Under the pieces are notes generated by a model. That model made no database searches and was not told the origin of the DNA. It saw nothing but the letters and a program-made list of their open reading frames with translations. A stretch of 64,000 nt of DNA from Phyllostachys edulis (lineage: Eukaryota > Streptophyta > Magnoliopsida > Poales > Poaceae): assembly GCA_036346405.1 (NCBI GenBank), contig CM070548.1:56479866-56543865 (forward strand), read 5' to 3'. Position 1 is the stretch's first letter. Each line of letters starts with the position of its first letter. Shown piece after piece: positions 32,451 to 43,291 of the stretch. Both the position numbers and the translations under genes were made by a program.

Positions 32451-35400
32451 GAGCGTTGATCAATATTGTGGGTAGTGTTGCTATAAACTTCGGTACCAAC
32501 CTTCTCAAATTGGGCCATGATCAGGTACATGTCTCAGAATTGGACTCTTAGTTGCTTTTAACTAGTAGGGTGGCCCGCGCATTTGCACGGCAAGATTTGT
32601 TTCAAAGTTTATAGTATCAAATGATATAACTTAGATATTTGAGAATATATTTACGTATCTTCTAAGCTATTTGGATTTTTAAGGCATCATAAATATTGGA
32701 AATGACAATAGAAGCTTGAAGGGAAATACAACTTGAGAAACGTAACTGAAGTATGAGCTTTTGATGGAAGAAAATCATTGAGTGTAATAATTTGTTCGGG
32801 GTTCTTAGAAATATAATTATGTAGCTGCATGCCCCTATTCTTCCTCCATTAGTTACTCTTTTTCAAAATGTATGCATGCACATCTCCCTCTATTTAATCT
32901 CAAGCTTCCTCCATTAGTTACTCTTTTCAAAATGCATGCATGCACATCTCCCTCTATTTAATCTCAAGAAACATGTTAATTATGTGTGCGATAAATTATC
33001 TTATTAGTTTATATAGTATTATACTACCTTAATCACGTATAAAACAATGCACCACGGGCGACCTACCTTCCCTCACACACCAGTTGCTTAACTGAATTGT
33101 GTGTCTTCTATCTCTTCTCGCCGCCAGAGCTATTTTTGCGTCAACCTTCAACAACAAGCTCAATTCTTGATTGATCTCTCTCAACTGCTACCTCTTCCAA
33201 TGTAGTACTCTACCATATAGTTCTTTTACTTCTCTCCAATTATTGCTTACCACTAATCGTTGTGACATCAATACGCATACATGTGCAACCATCGCTGATC
33301 CTTGCCGGGAACACCCATCACGCTCTACCCGGAGCCTATCCCCTACGGCTGCGCCATCTCTACTTCGAGCTCTTTGCTCCTCCGCTTCTATACGTCTGTG
33401 CTTCTATCATACGGATGCATGCATGTATTTACACATACATAATGTTATAAGTGCTCGATGTACTCTTCTTCTGCATCGATCACCCTCTTCTTCGACTTTG
33501 GCCAACTCAGCGATGTGGTTTCCTCACTAACCATGGCGACCTCCCATCTTTACTAATGTCGATATGTCTGCTTTAGTCGTTGTTTAACGATATGGAGAAT
33601 CTTCTTACCATGGTCAGTGATGTCATGCCTCTCACCAACGATGACGCGCTTCTAGCTACCCAATGACCTCATATCGTCCATAGCTCGTCTTCAATGTAAA
33701 GCTTCATCTTTTGTCTATTAGGGCTTCCTTGTCGTCGAGCTTCTTTAGCCACTGACTTCTTTAACAACGTCGACGCTTACAACTTGTCGTCGCGGCCCTT
33801 GGCTCCTTTGACTCTAGACTTTCTCTTCAATGGCTCTAGCGAGTAACACGACATTGTCCTCGTTAAACAGTTAAGGTGAGCAACACAATATTGACCTCAT
33901 CTCCGTCACTAACATCTCGATTCTTCACTTCCTCGTGGTTCAATGTCTTCTTGCCGGACAAATTGACGTCAGGGTACTCTTTCGTGGCCTCCTCCTATGC
34001 CATTCGAGCTATCCTTGTTATAATTTCTATTTTTATTCAAAACTTCAGTCGTTTTTTATTGGAGTTCGTATACAAATCAAATTGCTAATTGTATTTAATT
34101 TATTTCTAATTTTAGTTATTTAGGTATTTTACTTTGGAATTCATATGGAAATCAAATTACGGATTTTCTTTTATTTTTTATTCCGAATTTTAATTATTAT
34201 TTGTTGGAATTAGTTTACAAATCCAATTGCTATTTTTTTCCTTTAATTTTTATTCCGAATTATAGTTATTTAGGGACTTTACATTGGAATTAAGTATCGA
34301 AGTCAAATTGCTAATTTTATTTTATTTTATATTCCTAATTTCAGCTATTTATTTTGGAATTCCTATACAAATCTAATTGCTAGTTTTTGTTTAATATTTA
34401 TTCCGAATTATATTTATTTAGGTATTTTACTTAGGAATTTGTTTGGAAATCAAATTACTAATTTTATTTGATTTTTATTCCGAATTTCAATTATTGTTTG
34501 TTGGAATTCTTATACAAATCTAACTGCTAATTTTTCTTTAATTTTTATTCCGAATTACTTTAATAAGATAATAGATTTACCATATGACATGTAATATTTT
34601 TTTTCTATAGTTGTCATGAAAAAATATTTTATTAATATATTAGGATCATTATTTGCTGGCCTAAACTCACTTGAGCAAGTTGTCTTTGATAACTCCGCAT
34701 TTTATAACATTGCAGCTAATTCTTGCTGAAGATCTCTGTCTAATTATTTATTTTTGGTCTTATTTGAGCATATTATTTTACCTTTATGCCAAACAATCTT
34801 TGAAATAAATATGGTTCTACAATTATATGTGAAGATTCCTTTTGTTTTATTGGCAGAGAGAAAAGCTTTCCACGAGTAGCAATAATCAGGGCAATGACAA
34901 ATTCGTCCCAAAATCAGTTATGCATTTCCAGACTTGGAGAATAGGTAATGCTGCCTGATAGAGCTTTTATTTACTCATCCTTGTGTATTTGATAAAATAA
35001 CTGAAAATCGCCACATTTAATACTAAAACTGCATGCAGGTATACTCTTTTTCGCTGTGGGGAACTGTCTCAACTTCATGTCCTTTGCATATGCCGCACAG
35101 GTTGGATTATTATCTCCTCTTCAAAGCAAATTCTGTTTAACATGGAAGAATAAGGATGGCATAGATGGGAATAGACTGTTATGTGCACTAGTGCGTAAGC
35201 GACTCAAGAATAAAGCCCTTACAGGGATTGTAGGTTCAACCCCATTTCTCTTGGTAATTTAGGTGTAGTCCTTGGTTCCTTGCTGCTAATTTGTTCTTCC
35301 AGGTCAACTAATAAGTCAAGAACAGGGTCCCCTGGCTTTCCCATCTCTGTTGACTTCTTAATTTAATAGATCTAGTAATTCTATCCGATCATATTTTTCA

Positions 35401-37528
35401 TGTCCATTTCCAATCTAGTGATTCTGGTTGTTTGGAAAATGATTGTTTGTATAATTTTACTGCAGTCACTTCTTGCAGCTCTTGGTTCAATTCAGTTTGT
35501 ATCCAATATTGCATTTGCCTACGTTGTGTTGAACAAGACCATTTCAGTGAAGTATGTATATTTTCGCTTCTTGGAACTACATAAATAAAAATTAGAACGA
35601 ATACATGGAATCATGAGATGAGACTAATTAAGATTTTACGCTGCTTTTCAGAGTCATGGTAGCCACATCATTTATTGTCTTTGGCAACGCCTTCTTAGTT
35701 TCCTTCGGCAATCATCAATCCCCTGGTATTGATATTTCGTACATCATGTATTCTGTATATAGCCCTATAGACTAGTAATAATATATATATTTTTGTGTAA
35801 TTCTGCTTGCTTATATTGTTTCAATACTTAATGTAACATTATCTCCTTGTAAGGGGGACATAGAACCCTGACTGAATTATATGTAATGAATTATGATGTA
35901 GATCTGCAAGCCTGCAACTTCACATTTACTTCAGTTCCTAATTAAACTTTCATATGCCGCAATCATGTTGACAGTTTACACACCGGAGCAGTTGATTGCA
36001 AAATACAGCAATTTGGTGTTTGTTCTCTATTGCATGTCATTGGTCTTTGTTGTTGCATTCAATCAATATCTCTATAGGTGAGATTTTGTTCATATAACGT
36101 AGTACCTTTAGAAACAGAGTCATACTCTTTCTTACCTGTTAAAATGCTCTATTGTAGGAGTGGAGAAATAATTCTTTCAGATAATGCAAAAGACACTGGC
36201 ACATATTGGCGAACCCTGCTGCCTTTTTCTTATGCTATTGTATCTGGTGCTGTTGGATCTTGCTCTGTCTTGTTTGCAAAATCATTGTAGGTTATATCGT
36301 ATTTGATCAAGATCTATGCATATGGCATGCTGTCTTGGATTTGTTTGATTCTGAGTTCTGACTACCATGCACTTTTCCTCTCCTTTTTGGTTTACTATCT
36401 AGGTCTAACATGCTGAGGCTGACTATGAGCAGTAGATACCAGTTCCATAGCTGGTTCACATACTCAATGCTGCTGTTGTTTCTCTGTACAGCTGGATTTT
36501 GGGTAATGAAGCCTATTGCAGGAACTAACCTAATGCATTGTTTCTGAGACTACAACACATGCTATTGTACTTTATATTGTTGTCTAATCCAACTCTTCTG
36601 TGTCACAGATGGCGAGGTTGAATGAAGGGCTGTCTCTATTTGATGCAATACTGATTGTTCCGATGTTTCAAATTGCATGGACCTTCTTCTCTATCTGTAC
36701 AGGATTTGTTTACTTTCAAGAATATCAAGTGAGTTTGTATTTGCGAATGTTTGTGATAGCAAGTGAATCTCGTGTTGCTCATGCATAAACTGAGGGTTTT
36801 GGCTTGCCTTAAGGTATTTGATACACTCAGGATAATGATGTTCGTATTAGGCATGGCATTTGTCTTTATAGGCATCTCCTTGTTAGCACCCGACGACAGT
36901 AAAGGTTGGCAAAAAGTCAATTTTTGCGTGCTTTTACACAGACATACATGATTTTGACTCATGGAAAATTTCTCAGCAGCTGACACCAAAGATGGCTCTA
37001 GCGCTACCCAGGGCCCCACAATTGATACAAACAGGTTCCTGTTGCTATCTATTCTTTCCACTAACATGTGTCAAGTTTCAACTTATGCTTAATTGCATTT
37101 TACCTTGGATGATGTTACTTTGCCTTTTCAGTAAAGCACGTGTACATCAACGAAATGAATAACCTGTAAACTTGGACATTGCAGGCCTGGAAAGATGCAG
37201 ATGGAGGAGACAGAAGTAGATGATACTAACTCCTTCACAACTTCAGTAAAAGTAAAAGCAAAACGCATACTGTTGAAGGCGAAGGTGATTGGTTTTCTTT
37301 CTGGACCTGGTTCTCTTGTTGATCTGCTATTCGTATGCCTTTTTCATGCGTTCTTGTTTGCAGTCGGCTTGCTCCATGTCACTTGGCCTCGGTGAGGAGA
37401 CCATCAGCGCTTCTTCAGTGCTTGCAATGCCGATGGTTTCCTCAAGAACAACAGGGTTTAGAGGAATCGGAACTGACCGATCAAAGTACATTCCTTTGCG
37501 GACCACCACCGATTGGGATAATCTATAG
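32432..37528 (+). CDS. NIPA9: NIPA-type (DUF803) probable magnesium transporter, 13 coding exons
   Basis: Coding exons: 32432-32524, 34857-34944, 35039-35100, 35466-35551, 35652-35725, 35975-36077, 36158-36286, 36403-36502, 36609-36728, 36814-36904, 36980-37034, 37185-37284, 37364-37528. All introns are GT-AG and phases agree, giving 1266 nt and 421 residues. Nine hydrophobic segments are visible: INIVGSVAINFGTNLLKL (about 8-25), ILFFAVGNCLNFMSFAY (62-80), LAALGSIQFVSNIAFAYVVL (83-105), VATSFIVFGNAFLVSFG (112-130), LVFVLYCMSLVFVVAF (145-165), then FSYAIVSGAVGSCSVLFA, YSMLLLFLCTAGFWM, AILIVPMFQIAWTFFSIC and IMMFVLGMAFVFIGISLL (last ends near 310). A hydrophilic tail of about 110 residues follows, ending TTTDWDNL. 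Start and layout resemble plant NIPA9 within the NIPA/DUF803 family, membrane proteins of the drug/metabolite transporter fold proposed to move Mg2+. Exon 11 has a tandem acceptor (CAGCAG). Intact, so probably functional. Confidence 0.93.
32840..32968. repeat. 65-bp tandem duplication in intron 1
   Basis: CTTCCTCCATTAGTTACTCT...CTATTTAATCTCAAG occurs at 32840-32904 and 32905-32968, differing by one T and one substitution, so it is recent. Confidence 0.9.
34057..34574. repeat. Seven-unit array with alternating unit lengths in intron 1
   Basis: Units start TTGGAATT (approximately 34057, 34134, 34204, 34284, 34354, 34434, 34501) and share CAAATC.AATTGCTAATTTT and TTTATTCCGAATT. Lengths alternate between about 80 bp (those ending TATTTAGGTATTTTAC) and about 70 bp (ending ATTATTTG or similar), so a dimer of about 150 bp is the higher-order unit. 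Confidence 0.75.
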
Positions 37529-37747
37529 CTGATATATAGATATACAGCACATTTGTTTACATTTGGTATTGCCAAGCGGATGCCGGTAAATTTTTGTTGC
37601 TTCCGAGGGCAATTGTTTGTTCTACGTCATAGTTAGCTGTAACATGAGTGTATAGTTCCAGCATTTTCCCTTCAAGCATTGTCCATACTCAGGTTGTAAT
37701 CCTTCGAAACAGCTTCCTACACTACATGTATGAACACGCCGTGTTAG

Positions 37748-37753
37748 AATAAA
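37748..37753 (+). terminator. Candidate polyadenylation signal of the NIPA-type gene
   Basis: AATAAA 220 nt after the stop codon at 37526-37528. Plant signals are loose, so this is a position guide only. Confidence 0.4.
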
Positions 37754-37759
37754 CCTCAG

Positions 37760-38591
37760 TGATTCATTTCACCTCCCATTTGTTGGGCTATTTCAGTACG
37801 TTTGTGGTGATCTGCGTAATTGCAGTATACATTTTTGTCCAATCAGAATATCAGATACACTAGAAAGGAACCAAGCCTAGCATGAGGCAGATTTCGGCAT
37901 GTTCACGTGGAAAAGCTTCAGCAATGACAAGGCAAAACATAGCTTTCCGAGAAGAAATCGCGGGGCAAGAAGATCTTCTTTAGTGACCTGTGTGGACGCT
38001 GAAACTCCGTTCCGAGCCGTCGGATCATGCGTTTCCACGAGATCAGACGGCTCTGAAGATTGTGCTCTCACGAAGGAGGTACGTCCCCGTAGTCCTATTT
38101 AGATGATTTCCACTGCAATTCTTGTCCACTCACACCAACTGTTACATGAAGGAACATAAATGCAGCAACTCAGTGCTGTGCGAGTGCCTGGACAGCCTGC
38201 TTGCTCTCCCTGTCAGCCACCGGATTTTTCCTGCAGTACCATAACTGAGTGGTCCTCGGGGACGGGAACGCGTAGCTTTCTGACAGGCACTAGCCGAGAA
38301 GAAGTTGCCGTGCAACCTCCTTGTCCTTGGACCTCTGACTCGAAGAAGCCAAGTTATGGCGCTGGTTGAAGTGCTGACCCGTTGATCCGTTCCATTCCTA
38401 GCTACCATTGTCCCCACCATCTGGAGTAAATGCGCGCGCGCGCGACAGGGAGCGGAAGACTTCCCTTCCAGTCGTCTCCCACCAGCTTCTTAACCTCCCA
38501 GCTACCACTTCCTCTCTTCGTCTCGTCAGTCGTCACCAGCTAGCTCGGCGTCCTCAATCGCCTTACCGCTTGCTGGGTTGCAAGTTTTGCG
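37760..38591. other. Intergenic region between the NIPA-type and C2-domain genes
   Basis: About 0.8 kb with no gene. It holds a 13-bp inverted repeat, GAGCCGTCGGATC (38014-38026) and GATCAGACGGCTC (38041-38053), with one mismatch and a 14-nt loop. An alternating CG run lies near 38431-38444 and a pyrimidine-rich leader at 38460-38580. No TATA box is obvious. Confidence 0.55.
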
Positions 38592-39545
38592 ATGGATCGT
38601 ATGCGGCGGCGGCCGGAGCCGGCGGCCATCGACATCACGTGGGTGTCCTGCCGGGGCGTCAGGTCGTCCCTCCCGTTCCACACGCCGTGCCTCTACGCGT
38701 CCATCTACCTGACGACGTCGTCGTCCACTGCCAAGAGCGTCCACGGCCGACGCCCGCACCGCGTCAAGACCCCCACCGACCGCGCCGGCGGCGAGAACCC
38801 CGAGTGGGACGCGCCTCTGCGGCTCTACGTCCCCGACGCCACCTCGCCGGAGCTGGAGACAGAAGCGGGGAAAAAGGACAGAGAAGCCGATGGCACCGGC
38901 GGCGTCCTTCTTGTGCGGTTCGAGCTCAAGTCGGAGGTGGCCGTCCTCGGGGACGTGCTCGCTGCGTCCGCCGTCGTGCCGGTCTACGACCTCGTCGCCG
39001 ACGGCCGGACGCGCCGGGTGTCCTACCAGCTGACCGCCTCCGACGGCAGGCAGCCCAACGGCGTCATCTCCTTTTCCTACACCTTCCACGACAGAAGCAA
39101 CAACGACGTCGAGGACGACCGCACAAGCGACGGCGAGCCCGTCACGCTCCGATGCCTGGCCGCAGCTAGCGCGGTCGACCTCCCGCCGCCACCGCAGCCA
39201 ACCGCAGCGTCCGGGATGTACCCGGTGATAGACTGGACATTGACGGAGCAAGTCTCTGTTTGCCCGCTGGTGACGTCTGACATGGTCACGGTCACGGGCT
39301 CGAGGACGAGGTACTACCCTCCTCCACCGCCGGTGACTCCGGCGGAGACGGTCGCGGTTTGCCCGCCGTTGCCGGAGCCGTCGGCCTGCGGCGTGTACCC
39401 GACCGTGGGGGAGCCGGCCAGCGGTATGTACCCGACGGTGGACCTTGCTCCGGTGAGCTGTTACCCGCCGACGGCGCCGTGCCACGGTGGGGATTGTGGG
39501 TATGCGGCGGCGCCGGAATGGGATGACCGGTGTTTGTACAGTTGA
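38592..39545 (+). CDS. SRC2-like C2-domain protein
   Basis: Intronless, 317 residues, GC3-rich as is common in grass stress genes. Residues about 11-150 form a C2 domain of the plant SRC2/BAP type: IDITWVSCRGVRS, then LYASIYLTT, HRVKTPTDRAGGENPEWDAPL (the conserved NP.W core), LLVRFELKSE, GDVLAASAVVPVYDL and VSYQLTASDGRQPNGVISFSY. The region from about 205 is Pro/Tyr-rich with recurring GMYPVID, GVYPTV and GMYPTVD, ending RCLYS. The C2 domain binds membranes or partners, in some members with Ca2+; SRC2 proteins are cold- and defence-induced and act at endomembranes. The long alanine/proline tail replaces the GYP repeats of classic SRC2. Start at 38592 is the first ATG in frame with the domain. 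Function in this species is inferred from family only. Confidence 0.88.
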   Translation: MDRMRRRPEPAAIDITWVSCRGVRSSLPFHTPCLYASIYLTTSSSTAKSVHGRRPHRVKTPTDRAGGENPEWDAPLRLYVPDATSPELETEAGKKDREADGTGGVLLVRFELKSEVAVLGDVLAASAVVPVYDLVADGRTRRVSYQLTASDGRQPNGVISFSYTFHDRSNNDVEDDRTSDGEPVTLRCLAAASAVDLPPPPQPTAASGMYPVIDWTLTEQVSVCPLVTSDMVTVTGSRTRYYPPPPPVTPAETVAVCPPLPEPSACGVYPTVGEPASGMYPTVDLAPVSCYPPTAPCHGGDCGYAAAPEWDDRCLYS

Positions 39546-40181
39546 AGCCGTCGTTGTTACGCGGATTCGATCGCTTAATTTGTGCGGCGAGCGCTCCCGC
39601 CTCCGGATTTGTTTGTTTGCATCTTCACATGCTACGCGGAGGCAGAGGATGCCGGCGGCTTGTACTTCGCCGTGTGAACTTCTTCACATCTACTAGTACT
39701 GTTTAGTCTCTTTTTTTTAACAAAAAAGAAAAAGAAAATGCATTTCTACCACAAAATGCCTCTTACAATCAAGAACAGTGAGGATTGGCTAGAAGTGAAA
39801 TGGAAAGAACCACAAGCATGAATCATAACCTGATATTGGACTAAATGCATGCAAAGCAGCTTGCTAATAGATAGATGCTCCGCCAATAATCCTAAACATC
39901 CTATGCTATGGGTGGCTCTAATCTATCTACGAACGAGCGCGTGTCCATGTTCCTCACACAGTCGATCTGACGCCACCCTTTTGCACTCTCTCCCACCCAT
40001 CGCCTCCCGCACGCCGCACCAGCCCCCCGACAGCCTGCCTCCCGTACTCGGCTCCGACGATTCCGCCCTCGACGCCGCGCCTGCCTCCGCATCCGAGTCC
40101 CGCCTCCTCATTTGCCTCGCCGGAGAAAGAAAAAAAAAAAACCAGAGGATGAGGGGAAAGAGAGAAGCAAGAAGAAGACTA
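39546..40181. other. Downstream intergenic DNA
   Basis: No gene or transposon end recognised. 39990-40115 is GC-rich and codes open frames on both strands without recognisable content; an A-run lies at 40129-40140. Confidence 0.4.
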
Positions 40182-40184
40182 TAT

Positions 40185-40792
40185 GGCTCTTTGGTTCTCA
40201 ACCCTAACTTGTCAAACTAAAATCTTGATAATACCTTAAAATTTTGGTAACCATCTGATTCGCTTTCAATATTTGACAATGCCCTCAAAATTTAGGCATT
40301 GCCAAATTTTTCCTTCGCAGTTCGCGGACGTCGGACAGTCGACCAAAATGAGCGCCGAAGCTTGGTTTGCCAGCAGCAGTGAATTGAGACAGGTGGCAGG
40401 CGGAGATTGGCCATGACTAAGTGCATTTATTGCATAATTAGTTTGATTAGCAAGTTTTAAATGACCATATTTACTAAACCAAGTATCTGATTTGCGATCC
40501 GATTGAACCATTGTGTTCCTTGTCATTTAATCAATAAAACATGACCACTGTTGGCATATTTTGGTGCAAAAAAGAATATATGTCATACGGACCCCACATG
40601 TATATGTCATGCGGACCTATATGTCATACTCACTTTTTTGGTAAATTTTGGTATGGTTACAATCCAAACACATCAATTTCAGTATTACTCGTAAATTGGT
40701 ATGGCTACGATCCAAACAATATTTTTTGGCCCAGGTTTTGGCATTACCAAAATTTTGGTATGGTTGCGTAGGGTTGTAAACCAAACAGACCC
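40185..40792. mobile_element. Tourist-like MITE (PIF/Harbinger type, tentative)
   Basis: The left end GGCTCTTTGGTTCTCAACCC and the reverse complement of the right end GGGTCTGTTTGGTTTACAAC are imperfect inverted repeats of the GGGnCTGTTTGGTT class. Both flanks carry TAT (40182-40184, 40793-40795). AT-rich interior of 608 bp without coding capacity; several internal phrases (TTTTGGTATGG) are repeated. Confidence 0.6.
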
Positions 40793-40906
40793 TATGTGTT
40801 CGGGTAGAATTACAGAAGGGATGGGGAAATGTGAAGCACGTGGGTCCCACTTGCTTAATTCGTTACATGTATGTTAACGCTGAGTCGCTTCCCTCTCACC
40901 GCATGA

Positions 40907-41430
40907 GAGTTTTTGGCTAATCTAGCACGTTTTGGATCAGTATTTGCAGATATGACCGTATTGCGCACGTATTAGCAACAATGGCATTGTTGGCACACGG
41001 CCACCGTGCGCCAACGGCCGGGAGCATGACATGTGGCGTTGGCGCCGCGGTGGCCGACGACGTCGCTACCACCACCGCCACACCCACACACCGAATCGCC
41101 GCTTACCTCACCTACGCCTCTTGCCACGCCACCTCGGTATTGGCAAGCGGTACGGTATCATGCTAACGTCGTGGGCGCATACCCTACGCCACCATTAGCT
41201 AGGTCATTAGTTAGCATAATTAGGTAATTAAGTTAGGTAATTAGTTAGGGTCTCAAATTTTGAAATTTGAAGGAATTTTAAAATATAGCAAATGAGTCAA
41301 AACAATTATGAATTTTTTTGTGGAGCTTCGACATTGTGTACTTGCTTGTGTAAATTTTCTATTATTTTATTCGTTCAGAATTTTTATGGCTATTTCGTAT
41401 AAGTGTCATGTTCGTACAAATCAATAAATG
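40907..41430 (+). repeat. Left terminal inverted repeat of the MULE
   Basis: About 520 bp. The outer 75 bp and the inner 41185-41430 part are most similar to the right copy; the GC-rich middle (41000-41180) is more diverged. Confidence 0.82.
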
Positions 41431-41751
41431 TAGAAAATAAGCTTAAAAAATTATGAATTTTATTTCGAAGGCTCCTCACGCATTGGACTTAATTATGTAA
41501 TATTTCGGCAATTTTATATGTGTTCTGGTATTATCTCGAAAATTTAGGATTTAGGTCACAAAAATTTCGATTTTAGGTTTCGGAAATTAGGGTTTCATGA
41601 TTTCATGTGACTTGGAATGTATAAAAAAACTGCATTGTAACTCCATTGGAGATGTCGATATACAATATGGCATTGGAATACACATGTAACAACCAAAATA
41701 CGCGTACAAATATAGTAAAATAAAATCGCATAACACGCGATACTATATGAC

Positions 41752-42200
41752 TCACTCGTCTAAGCCACTACTCTCTGCCTGTTGCAGCTGCGTCCGCGTG
41801 CGCGGCCTTGTTTTGCGCCGAGCATGACCCGTGGAATATGTCCACCGGTCCGAAGAATGCGTGTCGGTTCGGAGGTGGTACAAAGACCGTTGAGGCGGAG
41901 GTGGACCAGTAGGCTGACTCTGGAGCAGAGTCTGGTAGGCGTACATGTCGTCGTGATGAGCCATGCCTACCTGGGAGACACCTCCGAAGAATTCATCCAC
42001 GATGGAGGCTAGAAAACCACTCTAGGGGTACGATGCCTGCAACTCCGGCTACGTGGATGAGCTCTGGCCTTGGACGTACGGGGCTCCCGCGTACCCAGAG
42101 GAGCTCTGGCCTTGAACGTACGGTGGGTCAGCGAACCCAGAGGAGCTCTGCCCTTGAACGTACGGTGGGGCAGCGAACTCGGAGGAGCTCGCCTGCATCG
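41752..42200 (-). pseudogene. C-terminal segment of the PMD gene with QGQSSSG repeats
   Basis: On the minus strand three 14-residue repeats of the type FAAPPYVQGQSSSG (42-bp DNA units, about 42190 to 42060) lead through two stops into VDEFFGGVSQVGM and a Pro/Gln-rich tail ending at 41752. Proline/glutamine-rich tails with such repeats are usual at the C-terminus of transposon-type PMD proteins. A segment at 42623-42868 (VQSASEDALRSPDRT, VLKHISVEMKKIIKNLSYGR) is probably another part of the same gene. Confidence 0.55.
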
Positions 42201-43291
42201 CTAGTAACCACAGTTGCCATTATCGTGCCACTGGCGCGTGTCTTCGCTCCCTAGCGGTGAGCCGGGAGGCCCATATCCTCATCATTAGTCGACGTGAACT
42301 AGCTGTCACCCTCACGGCCAAGTGAAGGCTGCAAGACGGAACGATGTTATTACAAATAAACACTCTGGACGTAAACTAAGAACCTCGTACCTCCTGGATG
42401 TCGGTCACGAGATAACAGGGGAGCACCGGTTTGTGTATCGGTGCGGACAGCAAGTGATTCATCCCGACGAACCTACGGCAGGAGAACGGTATGATGTTAG
42501 CGGAACGTAAGGCATAACCAAAAAAACTGAACGTAAATTTGTACATAGCGACTTACCTCCGCGGTGACCTAGCCTGCGGATGACTGACGGGGAACGCTAC
42601 AACGCCTATCAGACTCGCTAGGTCATGGTGACCTAGCGGGTGAGCACGCCCCCCCCCCCACTTCGTGCCTGATGCGCAAGACATCGTCCCTTGCACGACC
42701 GTAGCTCAAGTTCTTTATTATCTTCTTCATCTCCACCGAGATGTGTTTCAAAACTTTTTTATATCCTGCCAGGGTTCTATCTGGGCTGCGGAGAGCGTCC
42801 TCCGATGCGCTCTGGACGCACAGCGCCCGCTCCAACTGTAGTGACATATGTAACAGGTTCATTAACAAAAAGTACGAATGTTGTCAATGAAACAACCAGA
42901 GGTTGTAAGTGTCTTCTGATCTTGCGTCACACCACGGTTACCGTGGATTGGCCGATGCGTGCGTCTTGGCGGAGGCTCTCTTGGTGCGTCTACGATGTCA
43001 CCTCCTCCGGGCGCTCCGGAGGAGGAATGGTGAGTCTTACGCGCATTCGTATGGACGCTGCTCATTCTAGACATCCACGTGTGCCCTGTTCATCCATGCC
43101 GTAGTCCACTGTTGCTGGTGGATTAGCCAGTCCTGAATATGCCCACCTGCCCTCGATTGCCTACATTTCTGGAAAGATTAATGTTAGAAAAGAAGACATA
43201 AGGACTGCAAACATTACTCGGACGAAGTTTGACTCACAAGTGTACAGCTCGCTCTAGGAGCCTACCGTCTTGGGGGGCACGAACTGTACCG

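Larger units (their letters stand above)
32560..34600. mobile_element. Transposon-derived DNA in coding intron 1 of the NIPA-type gene
   Basis: Intron 1 (32525-34856) is about 2.3 kb against 75-370 bp for all the others. From about 32562 it begins CTAGTAGGGTGGCCCGCGC, a phrase I associate with dispersed grass transposons. It contains a 65-bp tandem duplication (32840-32968), a degraded GC-rich coding-like stretch (33050-34000) and an AT-rich satellite-like array (34057-34574), ending near AATAAGATAATAG. I could not find paired termini or assign a class. Confidence 0.5.

Noticed and set aside
38408..39169. 253-codon plus-strand ORF overlapping the C2-domain gene
   Set aside because: Alternate frame of the same GC-rich gene; Arg/Pro-rich with no domain.
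38526..39485. 319-codon minus-strand ORF over the C2-domain gene
   Set aside because: It mirrors the GC3-rich plus-strand gene. Its peptide is Arg-rich and lacks any domain, while the plus strand encodes a clear C2 domain.
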